Shown: one piece after another, positions 47,475-56,216 of the stretch
Layout: the number at the start of each line of letters is the position of its first letter
Numbering within the stretch: position 1 is the stretch's first letter
The notes under the pieces: model-generated
Told to the model about the DNA's origin: nothing
The model's database searches: none
The model's input: only the letters and a program-made list of their open reading frames with translations
Assembly: GCA_934273635.1 (NCBI GenBank)
Contig: CAKQSV010000001.1
Location: forward strand, 124,001 to 188,000
Length of the DNA stretch: 64,000 nt
Direction: 5' to 3'
From: an uncultured Alphaproteobacteria bacterium
Lineage (GTDB): Bacteria > Pseudomonadota > Alphaproteobacteria > RF32 > CAG-239
Position numbers and translations under genes: made by a program

Positions 47475-48869
47475 ATGTCTGAAGATGTTAAAAATGTTTG
47501 GTTGAAGTTGTTTGCAAACACCAAGCAAACCTTGAAGAAAGTTGAGGAGGTGAGGTCGGCGGTAACCGCGTTTAACACGAATGTTGACGCTGTGCTGAAA
47601 ATCAGTGGCAAACGTTTGGAACAATTAATCGCCAATCAAAAACTTTCGTTGCAGGATTTGCAAGACATCAAACAGACTAAATTGTTGAATCCGGAAGATG
47701 TGGTTAAGGGTATTTTTAAGTGTTTTTGCAACGGTATTGCTGAAGAGTGGCTTTCGGAAGAAAAGGCCGTGTATGACTGGATGATGAATAATTTGGGTTA
47801 TGATCGTTTGCAAATGGGCGGTCAAGGCGGTATTGTCGCCAATGTTTTGGGAATTTTGGGTGTGAACAAAGTTAAGGCGCACACTAATTCGCTCCCCAAA
47901 GAACAAGCCGAGCAGTTTTTGAAACTCGATAATATTGTGTCGTATGATGAAAAAGGACAAGAAAAGCCCGCCTATCAAATCAATCGTCGTCAAGATGTGC
48001 CGATGATCCACTGGATTATTGAATTTGACAAAGGCGATAAGGTTGTTGTTGAGGGCAAAGAATTTGTGTGTCCGAAGGCCAACCGTTTTATTGCCACCTA
48101 TGACCCGTTGAACTTGCGGTTGGTGTTTGATGAAAACTTTGTGAGAGAGACCACCGGAACACCTGCTGAATATGTGGTGTTGTCGGGTATGCACGCGCTG
48201 ACGAGTAATAATAACGGCGTGGCGTTGGTGGAAAAGGTGTTGCCGATTGTCAACGCCTGGCACAAGCATGGCGCGGTGGTGCATTTGGAGATTGCCTCAA
48301 CGCAAGACATTGGCGTACGCAAGGCTATTTTGCAAAAACTGGCGGCCAATGTTGATTCGGTCGGGATTAATGAACGTGAGTTGATTGATATTTTGGAAGT
48401 GACCGGCGAGGAGAAATTGGCAAAAGCGTGCTGCGAAAACTGCCATGCCGAAAATTTGTTCAGGGCGTTGTTGCGGGTTAAAGAGATTTTGAAAACCCCA
48501 CGGATTCAGCTACACTTTTTCGGGCTTTATGTTACCGTGCAGAACAAAAGTTTTCGGATTACGCCGGAGCAAAATCGCAACGGTATGATGTTGGCGGCGA
48601 CGGTTGCCGCCGGAAAAGCCGGAACGGGCGATATTAATCACAAAGAGAACCTGATGTGGGCATACGGGCAGAAAGTTTCGGATGTTGGTTTGACGGAGCT
48701 TAAAACCATTGCCGATATTATTGAAGACGAGCAATTTATGGATACGGGTATCAGCCAATACGCCGGTTTTGACGTTATTGCCGTGCCGACAATTTTGGTT
48801 GAAAAGCCGGTGACTTTGGTGGGTATGGGGGATACGATTTCTTCGGTATCTTTGATTGGCGCCCGCTAG
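47475..48869 (+). CDS. ADP-dependent glucokinase/phosphofructokinase family protein
   Basis: The 464-residue product has the ribokinase-like features of ADP_PFK_GK enzymes: FNTNVDAVLKI near the N-terminus, a GGQGGIVANVLG segment for sugar binding, a GMHAL motif with the family's VH-E-AS strand, and the C-terminal GMGDTISS (residues 450-457) with D453 as predicted catalytic base. This family uses ADP as phosphoryl donor for glucose or fructose 6-phosphate and is best known from archaea and animals. The gene follows the Mic60-like gene by 4 bases. Which sugar is used cannot be judged. Confidence 0.85.
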   Translation: MSEDVKNVWLKLFANTKQTLKKVEEVRSAVTAFNTNVDAVLKISGKRLEQLIANQKLSLQDLQDIKQTKLLNPEDVVKGIFKCFCNGIAEEWLSEEKAVYDWMMNNLGYDRLQMGGQGGIVANVLGILGVNKVKAHTNSLPKEQAEQFLKLDNIVSYDEKGQEKPAYQINRRQDVPMIHWIIEFDKGDKVVVEGKEFVCPKANRFIATYDPLNLRLVFDENFVRETTGTPAEYVVLSGMHALTSNNNGVALVEKVLPIVNAWHKHGAVVHLEIASTQDIGVRKAILQKLAANVDSVGINERELIDILEVTGEEKLAKACCENCHAENLFRALLRVKEILKTPRIQLHFFGLYVTVQNKSFRITPEQNRNGMMLAATVAAGKAGTGDINHKENLMWAYGQKVSDVGLTELKTIADIIEDEQFMDTGISQYAGFDVIAVPTILVEKPVTLVGMGDTISSVSLIGAR

Positions 48870-49160
48870 TTAAAATCTTTTGAAAACGCCGTCGGTAATC
48901 GGCGGCAGAAAACTGCTCCAACGGCCGATAACGAACGAAACCCTGTCCACACGGGCAAGTTCGGGGCCGTTGTGGCAGGATAAAATCATTTTATCAATAT
49001 TGTCTTCTTCTCCGCGCATCATAATTTCAACGGTGCCGTCAGTTTCATTGTGCACCCAGCCCGAGATGCCGCCGATTTTTTCAGCCTCGGCCACAGCCCA
49101 ACGGCGAAAGCCGATGCCTTGCACGCGACCGTGAATTTTAATAAAGACTTCTTTTTGCAT
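48870..49160 (-). CDS. acyP: Acylphosphatase
   Basis: The 96-residue protein hydrolyses carboxyl-phosphate bonds in the family. The catalytic loop GRVQGIGFR has the phosphate-binding R19, and GWVHNETDGTVEI carries the catalytic N38. Length and both motifs are canonical, although the Val of GRVQGVGFR is Ile. Its stop abuts the stop of the convergent kinase gene, and its ATG overlaps the atp12 stop by one base. Confidence 0.93.
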   Translation of the reverse strand: MQKEVFIKIHGRVQGIGFRRWAVAEAEKIGGISGWVHNETDGTVEIMMRGEEDNIDKMILSCHNGPELARVDRVSFVIGRWSSFLPPITDGVFKRF

Positions 49161-49654
49161 TATTTAATAAACGCCTCAATTTCTTCTAACTCTTGCAACA
49201 GGCTTTTACGGCGGTTTTCGGCGGCTTCGTCGTTACCCCATTTTTCAGCCTGCCACAGCTCCTCAAGGCAAGAAGCTTCAAAGGCTTGTTTGGCGTTAAT
49301 TTTGCCCTTAATCAGTGCCGCCGCCAACAAAATAGAGCGGGTGTTCAATGCGGCAAAGTAAAATCCGGTCAGCTCTTTGTCATTGAGCGTTTGCAAAAAC
49401 TTTTTGAGTTTGAGACCAGATTCACTGTCTTGTTCCGGAAAATCAAGTGTTTTGGTAATGTTGAATTTGGTATCGAGATTCTCTTTTGCCCAACTCAGAA
49501 TCGGTGTCCAGTACTGTTGTTGGCGTTTTATCAACTCTTCATTGCTACTCCAAAACAAGAGCATATCGCTCAGGCTGAATTTTACTAACTTTTCAATCAC
49601 GATATCGCGTTCTTTAGCGATTTCGGCAACGGATTTTTCAAGTTTAAAAGTCAT
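49160..49654 (-). CDS. ATP12-type F1-ATPase assembly chaperone, short N-terminus
   Basis: The 164-residue protein matches the C-terminal part of ATP12 chaperones, with the AALNTRSILLAAALIKGKI helix, the AFEASCLEELWQAEKWG segment and the terminal acidic helix. ATP12 assists assembly of the F1 alpha subunit. The usual N-terminal section, with the proline-rich strand of about 60-80 residues, is missing, since only 3 bases separate the start from the upstream asmA stop. Either this lineage keeps a shortened form or the N-terminus was lost. Order with the pseudouridine synthase gene is typical of alphaproteobacteria. Confidence 0.8.
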   Translation of the reverse strand: MTFKLEKSVAEIAKERDIVIEKLVKFSLSDMLLFWSSNEELIKRQQQYWTPILSWAKENLDTKFNITKTLDFPEQDSESGLKLKKFLQTLNDKELTGFYFAALNTRSILLAAALIKGKINAKQAFEASCLEELWQAEKWGNDEAAENRRKSLLQELEEIEAFIK

Positions 49655-49657
49655 TAT

Positions 49658-51799
49658 TTAGTTTCCTTTGAACATATTAAAAATTTGTTTAGCGTTGTTT
49701 TCAAGATTTTTGAGTTCTTTTTTGACGGCTTTTTTAGAACTCTTGAGAGCGGCGGACGTGTCGTTGACAATATCCTGCTTGGCCTGCGCGGTGGCGGACG
49801 GTGCGGGAACAAGGTTTTGGTAGCCGGTGTTCGCCAATGCCTGATAGCAGGGAGAGCCGTTAGAAAGCAGGGTTTTGGAGCCAATATAAGCCGCCGGACC
49901 GGTAGTGGCGACGCCGACAATGGTTTTGAGTGCCTGTTTGTCGTCTAAGGCGATTTGCGGCGCGTTGACGGTGCCTTTGATTTTTATCAGCGAGCTGAGG
50001 GCTTGCGCAATACCGGTTTTGCTGTTGAAAGACGGTGATATGCTAAAGTCGAGTTTGTCATTAAGCAGGTTGATTTTGCCGTCGCCGGACAAGGTTAGTT
50101 TGTCTGACTGGATTGCAATACCGTTCGGGAACACGGCGCGTCCACCGGCGATATCGGTGCGGACAACTGCGCATTGCAGGTCGAGACGAGAGCTTTTTTT
50201 TGTGTCAATATTTAACGCGCTCAAAAGTTGAGAGACAAAGCTGTTGGTTAAAAATTGCAAGGAGCCGGTTTGCATTTGAGATTCTGAAACCAAAGCGACG
50301 GTTTGACCGTTAAGGTTTTGCACCAGTTGGCGCAAGGTTGAACCGTTGGATGAAAGTTGTGCGTTAAACATGGTTTTGCCGCCGCTCAAAACACCAAAGT
50401 CATTGGCGCCGGAGACCAGAAATTCGCGGTGCAGGTCTTGCAACAAAATGTTTTTGCTTGAGGCGTCGAGGGTCAGACTTTGAGTTTTGGCGTTTACTTT
50501 CGCGTTGAGGTCAATTTTGCCGCCGCCAAAGTTGAGGCTGAGTGGCGCAATGGTTAAAACGCCGTCTTTTAATGCCGCCTTGAGGTTGATGTTGTTGGCG
50601 GTCATGGCGTTGTCGATAATCAGCTCTTTGATGTTGAGCGACACGGTGGCGTTGACAGCCTGCATATCGGCATAGGGAATCGGTGTGTCGGGGACAAGCT
50701 CTGAGGCATTGGCGGTTTTAATCAGGCTAAATTCAAAGGCCAGAGGTTCGTTGGTTTGCAGGCTGCGCAAGTCAAGGCGGGCGCTTTGCAGGTTGGCGGA
50801 TACAAACGGGCGAACACCGCTTAAGTCTGCGGTCAGGCGTCCGGTTATCAGATTGTTAGCCAGATTGAGGGTTTTAATGTCGGCCAAAATATGTTTCAGG
50901 TTGCCTTGCAGAGAGGTCTCTAACGTGGTTTCCGGCAGGTTAAGATTGCCGGCGGGATTGTAAAGGTTGAGAGCAAGCTCATAAGTCGGTTCGCGGGTGG
51001 GGTTAAGCACAGTTCCCGACAAGGCGGCTTTAAGGTTATAGGCCTGCGCGGTGAGGTTGACGGCATAAGGTTTGTCAACGGCAAAAAGGTTATTAAACGA
51101 GCCGACCGTCATTTGCGCGGAGATTGGTTGGTTTTGATAAACGGCGTCAATTTTGGCATTGATTGGCGAATCGAGACTGTCCATGCTCAGCGATAAGGTT
51201 TTGACGGCGATTTTTTCAGATTTTCTTTTGGCGCCGTCAATAAAAGTGATTTGTCCGTCTTGCAGAGTGATGTTTTTGAGCGAAACGTTTTTGATAAAAT
51301 CCGGCAGGGGCGAATCCGAAGTTGCGGCAGGGGCGGGGTCGGCGGTTTTTTCAAGTTGCGCAAAACCCAATGTGCTGACCGCGGCGCTGACGTTATCCGG
51401 TTTGCTAAAATCCCAGTTTGTCATACCTGATTTGGAGGTTTCGAGATAAATCTGCGGTTCAACCAGTTTAAGGCTGTTGACGACAATCTCTTTTTGCAGC
51501 AAGGGCAAAACTGCGACCTCAATTTGCAGGCTTTGCAGTTTTATCATTTGCGGCTGACTTGCCCACGGCGCGTTGGAAAGACTGATGTCGTCAATCACCA
51601 GTGTAGGCAGTAAGGATATTCCAAGGTGGGCGTCGCCGTTGATGACCAGCTGGCGACCGGTTTGTTGATAAACAATTTTTTCAATATCTTGCTTGTAGTG
51701 ATTGAGGTCAAAGTTTTTGAGAAAGACGTAACCGCCGGCAAAAGCGGCAATCAATAAGACCATAATCAGCAGCCCAAAGAGTTTGAGTAATTTCATCAT
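49658..51799 (-). CDS. AsmA family protein
   Basis: The 713-residue protein has one N-terminal membrane helix (residues 4-28) followed by a long periplasmic region with the AsmA N-terminal motif GRQLVINGDAHLGISLLP and repeated beta-strand units (FDLNHYK... onward). The C-terminal region has the typical SGDGKINLLNDKLDFSISPSF segment, and the protein ends in a Lys-rich helix. AsmA-like proteins are repeating beta-groove proteins thought to carry phospholipids across the envelope. It lies between the pseudouridine synthase gene and atp12, all on one strand. Confidence 0.92.
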   Translation of the reverse strand: MMKLLKLFGLLIMVLLIAAFAGGYVFLKNFDLNHYKQDIEKIVYQQTGRQLVINGDAHLGISLLPTLVIDDISLSNAPWASQPQMIKLQSLQIEVAVLPLLQKEIVVNSLKLVEPQIYLETSKSGMTNWDFSKPDNVSAAVSTLGFAQLEKTADPAPAATSDSPLPDFIKNVSLKNITLQDGQITFIDGAKRKSEKIAVKTLSLSMDSLDSPINAKIDAVYQNQPISAQMTVGSFNNLFAVDKPYAVNLTAQAYNLKAALSGTVLNPTREPTYELALNLYNPAGNLNLPETTLETSLQGNLKHILADIKTLNLANNLITGRLTADLSGVRPFVSANLQSARLDLRSLQTNEPLAFEFSLIKTANASELVPDTPIPYADMQAVNATVSLNIKELIIDNAMTANNINLKAALKDGVLTIAPLSLNFGGGKIDLNAKVNAKTQSLTLDASSKNILLQDLHREFLVSGANDFGVLSGGKTMFNAQLSSNGSTLRQLVQNLNGQTVALVSESQMQTGSLQFLTNSFVSQLLSALNIDTKKSSRLDLQCAVVRTDIAGGRAVFPNGIAIQSDKLTLSGDGKINLLNDKLDFSISPSFNSKTGIAQALSSLIKIKGTVNAPQIALDDKQALKTIVGVATTGPAAYIGSKTLLSNGSPCYQALANTGYQNLVPAPSATAQAKQDIVNDTSAALKSSKKAVKKELKNLENNAKQIFNMFKGN

Positions 51800-51804
51800 A
51801 TTTC

Positions 51805-52737
51805 TTATCCCTTAAAACGAATGCCCAAGTTTTGAATATCAGCCGCAAAATATTCCGGCAGCGGTGCTTTGATAAGGCACTTTTTATTATATAGTGCCGA
51901 TAAATCTATTTTGTATGCGTGAAGGTGCAGTTTGTCGGCTAACAACGAAAATTTTTGGCGTTTGTCGTTGATAAAATATTTGTTATCGCCGACAATCGGT
52001 GAGCCGATATAATTAAGGTGCGCGCGGATTTGGTGGGTGCGTCCGGTGAGCGGTTCTGCCGCAAGCAAGGCAAATTTTTCGCCAACACTGTCAATAACCT
52101 GATAGTGTGTGTGTGAGGGTTTGCCACCTTCAACAACTTGCACTTTTTCGCCGATTTTCTCGAGCGGGGCTTTAATGTCGCCCTCTTCGGCGGTTGGCGC
52201 AGGCGCGGTCAGCGCCAGATAGGTTTTGGGGAGTTTGTGCTCGCGGAAGGCTTTGGTCAAAAGGTCTGCCCATTGGCGGTTGCGCGCCAAAACCAAAATG
52301 CCGCTGGTGTCTTTGTCAATGCGATGGACAAGGCGCGGTTTTTCGGGTTTGTCAAAGCTCAAGGCCTCAAGCATGCCGTCAATGTGGCGGGAGGTGTTGG
52401 TGCCGCCTTGAACCGCCAGACCAGAGGGTTTGTTGATGACAATGATGTTGTCGTCTTTATAAACCACCAGTGAGCGGATGAAGTCACAGTCTTTTTGCGC
52501 GACCTCGGCGCGTTTTTGCTCCAACATTTCTTCATTAAGCGGCGGAATACGGATTTGTTGTCCGGTGGCGAGTTTTAATGAGGCTTCGGCGCGGCTGCCG
52601 TCCACCTTGATTTGTTTGGTGCGCAATAGTTTTTGAAAACGTCCCAGTGTTAAGTTGGGATAATATTTCAAAAACCAACGGTTTAATCGCATACCGTCAT
52701 CTTCGGGTTTTACCGTTTTGAGTTCAACGCCGGACAT
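51805..52737 (-). CDS. RluC/RluD-type 23S rRNA pseudouridine synthase
   Basis: The 310-residue protein has an N-terminal S4 RNA-binding domain (about residues 15-75) and the RluA-type catalytic domain with the HRIDKDTSG motif holding the catalytic Asp, plus GRTHQIR and the KPSGL segment. Exact target uridines cannot be read from sequence. The gene starts a cluster with asmA, atp12 and acyP. Confidence 0.93.
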   Translation of the reverse strand: MSGVELKTVKPEDDGMRLNRWFLKYYPNLTLGRFQKLLRTKQIKVDGSRAEASLKLATGQQIRIPPLNEEMLEQKRAEVAQKDCDFIRSLVVYKDDNIIVINKPSGLAVQGGTNTSRHIDGMLEALSFDKPEKPRLVHRIDKDTSGILVLARNRQWADLLTKAFREHKLPKTYLALTAPAPTAEEGDIKAPLEKIGEKVQVVEGGKPSHTHYQVIDSVGEKFALLAAEPLTGRTHQIRAHLNYIGSPIVGDNKYFINDKRQKFSLLADKLHLHAYKIDLSALYNKKCLIKAPLPEYFAADIQNLGIRFKG

Positions 52738-52808
52738 CTTTCCTCCTCACAAAAATAATCTGCAAAGAGTTTAAGATATAGGTTTTAATTTGACAAGAAA
52801 TATTTGAG

Positions 52809-52846
52809 AAAAACAAAACCGCAATCTTCGGGAAAAGATTGCAGTT
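52809..52846 (-). terminator. Terminator of the L7/L12-like orphan
   Basis: A 12-bp stem with one mismatch (AACTGCAATCTT paired with AAGATTGCGGTT on the minus strand) is followed by TTGTTTTT. Confidence 0.75.
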
Positions 52847-52860
52847 TGTGCTTAATTGTC

Positions 52861-53142
52861 TTAACGGCGGTTGAACTTGCCTTTGGTGCAAGGTTTGCCG
52901 ATTTTTCGCGGAGCATACCAGTCTTTGCGGTGCTTTTCTACTCTCGGGGTCGGCATAATAATACTTGCCTTAGGATTGGCTTTGCCTAAAATAACACGCT
53001 GTCTGGTCTCTTCTTTAGCTTTGTTCTCTTCGGTTGCCGGCATAATGCCATATTCTTCCTCAAGAATCTGTGTTATATCTTCAATCTGTTTGGCATCCAT
53101 ATTAGCAAGTTGCTCTGCAATGTTTTTAAGATCTGTTCTCAT
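52861..53142 (-). CDS. Small protein with a ribosomal L7/L12 N-terminal-like domain
   Basis: The 93-residue product starts with about 35 residues (DLKNIAEQL...QILEEEYGI-PA) that resemble the N-terminal dimerisation domain of ribosomal protein L7/L12, which reads closely like the form found in Bacteroidetes. The remainder is a basic Lys/Arg/Pro-rich tail, without the L7/L12 C-terminal domain. It has an AT-rich leader with no Shine-Dalgarno and its own terminator, so it stands alone. It could bind ribosomal stalk proteins or compete for them; that is inference. Confidence 0.6.
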   Translation of the reverse strand: MRTDLKNIAEQLANMDAKQIEDITQILEEEYGIMPATEENKAKEETRQRVILGKANPKASIIMPTPRVEKHRKDWYAPRKIGKPCTKGKFNRR

Positions 53143-53214
53143 AATTATAAAAGTTTAAAATAATTAATTTATGGACAAAATCTAGTGCAAAAATGATTGC
53201 CCGTCAAGTGTTTT

Positions 53215-54303
53215 TTAGCGGGAGAAAAACTTCTTTGAAAGATAAGCCGGCACAAAAATCAGACCCTGATTTTGGTACATTGCCATGTGTTGTTGCAAAT
53301 TATTCAACGTTGCCAGAGTGTTATGCTGTTCTTTGGTGTTGGGCACATAAACGCCGTGTTCAATACGTTTTTTCATATTCTGCTTAATGGTATAAACCTG
53401 AAGCCTGATATTTTTCAGCTCCTCAAAAGTAAACATACGCTGTTCTTCCTGCCGCACAATTTGGCAAATATCGCGGTCAGGTGTGAGCGCGGAGTTGTAC
53501 AATGTGTCAAAATTGCGATTGGTGACCGAAATTTCAAAGGCTTGTCCATGTTGCTTTTGGTAGCGCGAAAGGTTGCGCAAAACATGATATTTCTGTTGGT
53601 CAAAACTATCGTAGTAGGCAACAGGAATTAATCTTGGACACAAAGGCTCGTTGTCGTCAATAATCTTATTGAAAATACCGGCGCTGCGATAGATGTTGCT
53701 CAGGTTAGCCACGTCTTTGTTAACACTCAAATAGATAACATGTGGGTGATAGCCGATGTCAATGGCTTTTTCGGCGTTTTGCGGAAAATCGGTTGCCGCG
53801 CCGAGAGAACCCGAGGCCAAAATCGAACGACTGCCGGTTTGCAATGTGGCATCAAGAAAAGTGCGGATGCAGTTGGTGGCAGGGTATTCAAATTTGCCGT
53901 TTTCATCAATGTGGTTTCTGAGGTATTGGTGCAAATGCGGAAATAGAAAGCGGTATTCGTCTTTATCTAAAATATTAAACACGTTTTTGGGGTTTTTCAT
54001 CAGCATTTGTTCATGAACATACTGACTTAAGCGAGTTTTGCCTGCTCCCGGAAAACTGAACAGCAAAATATAATCCCGTTGTTCGGTCTCGGTATTATAG
54101 GTGTTTTTGTGATGAAAGTTGCGAACAAAAGCATTGTAGTTTTTTTCAACTTTGTCTTTTTCTTTGGCAATAATGGCGTTGACTTCTTCTTCGGTATATT
54201 GTGGATAATCTATGCAAGGCATATCGGCGATTTCATCCGTTGCCGCTTTTAAGAAGTCGATTTCGCGTTGAATATAGCTACCGCTGATTTCTTTAGTATC
54301 CAT
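53215..54303 (-). CDS. Zeta-toxin-like P-loop kinase
   Basis: The 362-residue protein has an N-terminal helical region, then a P-loop FPGAGKTRLS (about 85-94), followed by a DKDEYRFLFPHLHQYL segment. Acidic/D-x-D-x-x-R-x-x-x-P after the Walker A is the hallmark of zeta-toxin/PezT-type kinases, which phosphorylate UDP-N-acetylglucosamine. The C-terminal region is helical and unrecognised. No epsilon antitoxin gene is adjacent. The ATG overlaps the end of the nucleotidase gene by 11 bases, so they form an operon. A nucleotide or polynucleotide kinase is the alternative. Confidence 0.65.
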   Translation of the reverse strand: MDTKEISGSYIQREIDFLKAATDEIADMPCIDYPQYTEEEVNAIIAKEKDKVEKNYNAFVRNFHHKNTYNTETEQRDYILLFSFPGAGKTRLSQYVHEQMLMKNPKNVFNILDKDEYRFLFPHLHQYLRNHIDENGKFEYPATNCIRTFLDATLQTGSRSILASGSLGAATDFPQNAEKAIDIGYHPHVIYLSVNKDVANLSNIYRSAGIFNKIIDDNEPLCPRLIPVAYYDSFDQQKYHVLRNLSRYQKQHGQAFEISVTNRNFDTLYNSALTPDRDICQIVRQEEQRMFTFEELKNIRLQVYTIKQNMKKRIEHGVYVPNTKEQHNTLATLNNLQQHMAMYQNQGLIFVPAYLSKKFFSR

Positions 54304-54748
54304 ATTTTTTCAGCTCCTTTAAGGTATTTTCCCAAGAAGTGTGGTAAATACCAATGCCGCCGACCTCGCGCCACTCTTTGATAGTTTGTTCACGGTCGTC
54401 AATCAGCACATCGCCTTTGTGGCAATAACTGCGTTTGTCTTTGGTTAGGCAACAAATAACCTCAATGTCGCTGCCGAAATATTTTTTTATCCACAACGGT
54501 TTTTCACGAGCGGCTTTGTCATAGCCGTATACCGGAAGACCTGTAAGAATTTTAAACCCTTTGGGACGCAGGTATGAGATGATGTCTTTGGCGTGGGGCA
54601 GTTGTGCCAAATTGAGCCAATAGTCGGGCGTGTTAATCACTTTTTGCCACATTTCACTGCGCTCTAGCTGTTGAGGATAAGCGCCGCAAAGCTGCTTTAT
54701 TCCTTCATCAAAGTTGACAATAACGCCGTCCATATCGCAAAAAATCAT
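54293..54748 (-). CDS. 5'(3')-deoxyribonucleotidase-like HAD phosphatase
   Basis: I use the ATG at 54748, preceded by AAGGA at 7 bases, giving 151 residues. Motif I is CDMDGVIVNFDEG, with the pattern of NT5C-type nucleotidases (DxDGVxxxF); the WLNLAQLPHAK segment, ILTGLP motif II and the late IDDREQTIKEW acidic motif follow. Such enzymes dephosphorylate deoxynucleoside monophosphates. It overlaps the kinase gene downstream, an unusual pairing of a kinase with a nucleotidase. Confidence 0.8.
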   Translation of the reverse strand: MIFCDMDGVIVNFDEGIKQLCGAYPQQLERSEMWQKVINTPDYWLNLAQLPHAKDIISYLRPKGFKILTGLPVYGYDKAAREKPLWIKKYFGSDIEVICCLTKDKRSYCHKGDVLIDDREQTIKEWREVGGIGIYHTSWENTLKELKKYGY

Positions 54749-54884
54749 CAGTCGATCCTTGTAGTTGTTTATTTTTGTATAATAAGGAAATATGGATGGA
54801 CGATAAAGCAATAAAAAAATTAATCAAGTAACGAAATGTTTTCTATTGTTTCAAAGGCGGACTATTTTATGCAAATCTGAGGAT

Positions 54885-56216
54885 TTATTTTTGAGATTCT
54901 TTGGCTTTTTGGGCCTTTTGGGCCTGTTTTTCGCGACGGAGGTTGTCAAAGTATTCTATGCGTTTTTTGATTTCGCGCTCAAAACCGCGTTCCACCGGAT
55001 AATAAAGTTTGACGCGGTTCATGCCGTCAGGAAAATAATTTGCGCCGGAAAAGCCGTCTTTGCAATCGGGGTCGTATTCATAGCCCTCATGATAGCCCAG
55101 TTGTTTCATTAATTTGGTCGGGGCGTTCAAAATATTTTTCGGCGGCATAAGCGAACCGGTTTTGCGCGCTAAATCAAAGGCGGCGTGCATTGCCTTATAA
55201 ACACCGGCGGATTTTGGCGCAGTGGCGAGATACGCGGTCAACTGCATAACCGCCAAATCGCCTTCGGGCGAGCCTAAACGCTCATAGGTCTCCCAACAGG
55301 CAATCGCCTGATTAACGGCATTAGGGTCGGCCAAAGACACGTCCTCAACCGCAAAACGGGTCAGGCGGCGGAGAATATATTTGGGGTCTTCGCCGGCGGT
55401 AATCATCCGCGCCACCCAATACAAGGCGGCGTCAACATCTGAGCCGCGCAAAGATTTATGCACGGCGGAAATGAGGTTGTAGTGACCGTCGCGACCTTTG
55501 TCATAAACCGGCGCGCGGGAACGGATAATGTTCATAATATTGTCTTTGGTGAAAATTTCACCCTCGCGGGCATAAGCCCAAATACTTTCCGCCAAATTCA
55601 AAATGTAACGACCGTCGCCGTCGGCAACCGATTTCATAAAGTCACGGGCTTCTTCGTCAATGGGGAGTTTTTTGCCGCATTCTTTTTCGGCACGCAATAA
55701 CAGTTCTTCAAAATTGTCCGGGTTGAGGCGGTTGAGCACAAACACCTGACAGCGAGACAATAAAGCGGCGTTCAATTCAAACGATGGGTTTTCGGTGGTG
55801 GCTCCGACCAAAATAATGGTACCGTCTTCAACATAAGGCAAAAAGCCGTCTTGCTGTGATTTGTTAAAGCGATGAATTTCATCAACAAACAGCAGGGTGC
55901 CTTTGCCCTGATTGGCGCGGCGGTCTTGCGCATATTGAAACACGCGTTTGAGGTCGGCAACGCCGGAAAACACCGCGGAAATCTGCTCAAAATACAGATT
56001 GGTGTGTTCGGCAACCAGACGGGCGATGGTGGTTTTGCCACAGCCTGGGGGACCCCAGAGAATAAAGGAGCTGATTTTGCCGCTTTTCAGCATACGACCA
56101 AGCGGAGCGTCGGCACCGACAAGGTGGTCTTGTCCGACAACTTCTTCCAAAGTCTGCGGGCGCAAGCGATCGGCTAAAGGTCGTTTGATGTTGGCTGAAA
56201 ACAAAGTGTCTTCCAT
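54885..56216 (-). CDS. rarA: Replication-associated recombination protein RarA (MgsA)
   Basis: RarA is a clamp-loader-like AAA+ ATPase acting at stalled forks. The 443-residue protein has the conserved N-terminal PLADRLRP-TLEE-VGQDHL segment, Walker A GPPGCGKT (55-62), Walker B LLFVDEIHRFNK, a sensor region VGATTENPSFELN and the C-terminal tetramerisation domain with YPDGM-R-YYPVERGFE. Its start overlaps the stop of the pentapeptide gene by one base, so it is coupled to it. Confidence 0.97.
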   Translation of the reverse strand: MEDTLFSANIKRPLADRLRPQTLEEVVGQDHLVGADAPLGRMLKSGKISSFILWGPPGCGKTTIARLVAEHTNLYFEQISAVFSGVADLKRVFQYAQDRRANQGKGTLLFVDEIHRFNKSQQDGFLPYVEDGTIILVGATTENPSFELNAALLSRCQVFVLNRLNPDNFEELLLRAEKECGKKLPIDEEARDFMKSVADGDGRYILNLAESIWAYAREGEIFTKDNIMNIIRSRAPVYDKGRDGHYNLISAVHKSLRGSDVDAALYWVARMITAGEDPKYILRRLTRFAVEDVSLADPNAVNQAIACWETYERLGSPEGDLAVMQLTAYLATAPKSAGVYKAMHAAFDLARKTGSLMPPKNILNAPTKLMKQLGYHEGYEYDPDCKDGFSGANYFPDGMNRVKLYYPVERGFEREIKKRIEYFDNLRREKQAQKAQKAKESQK

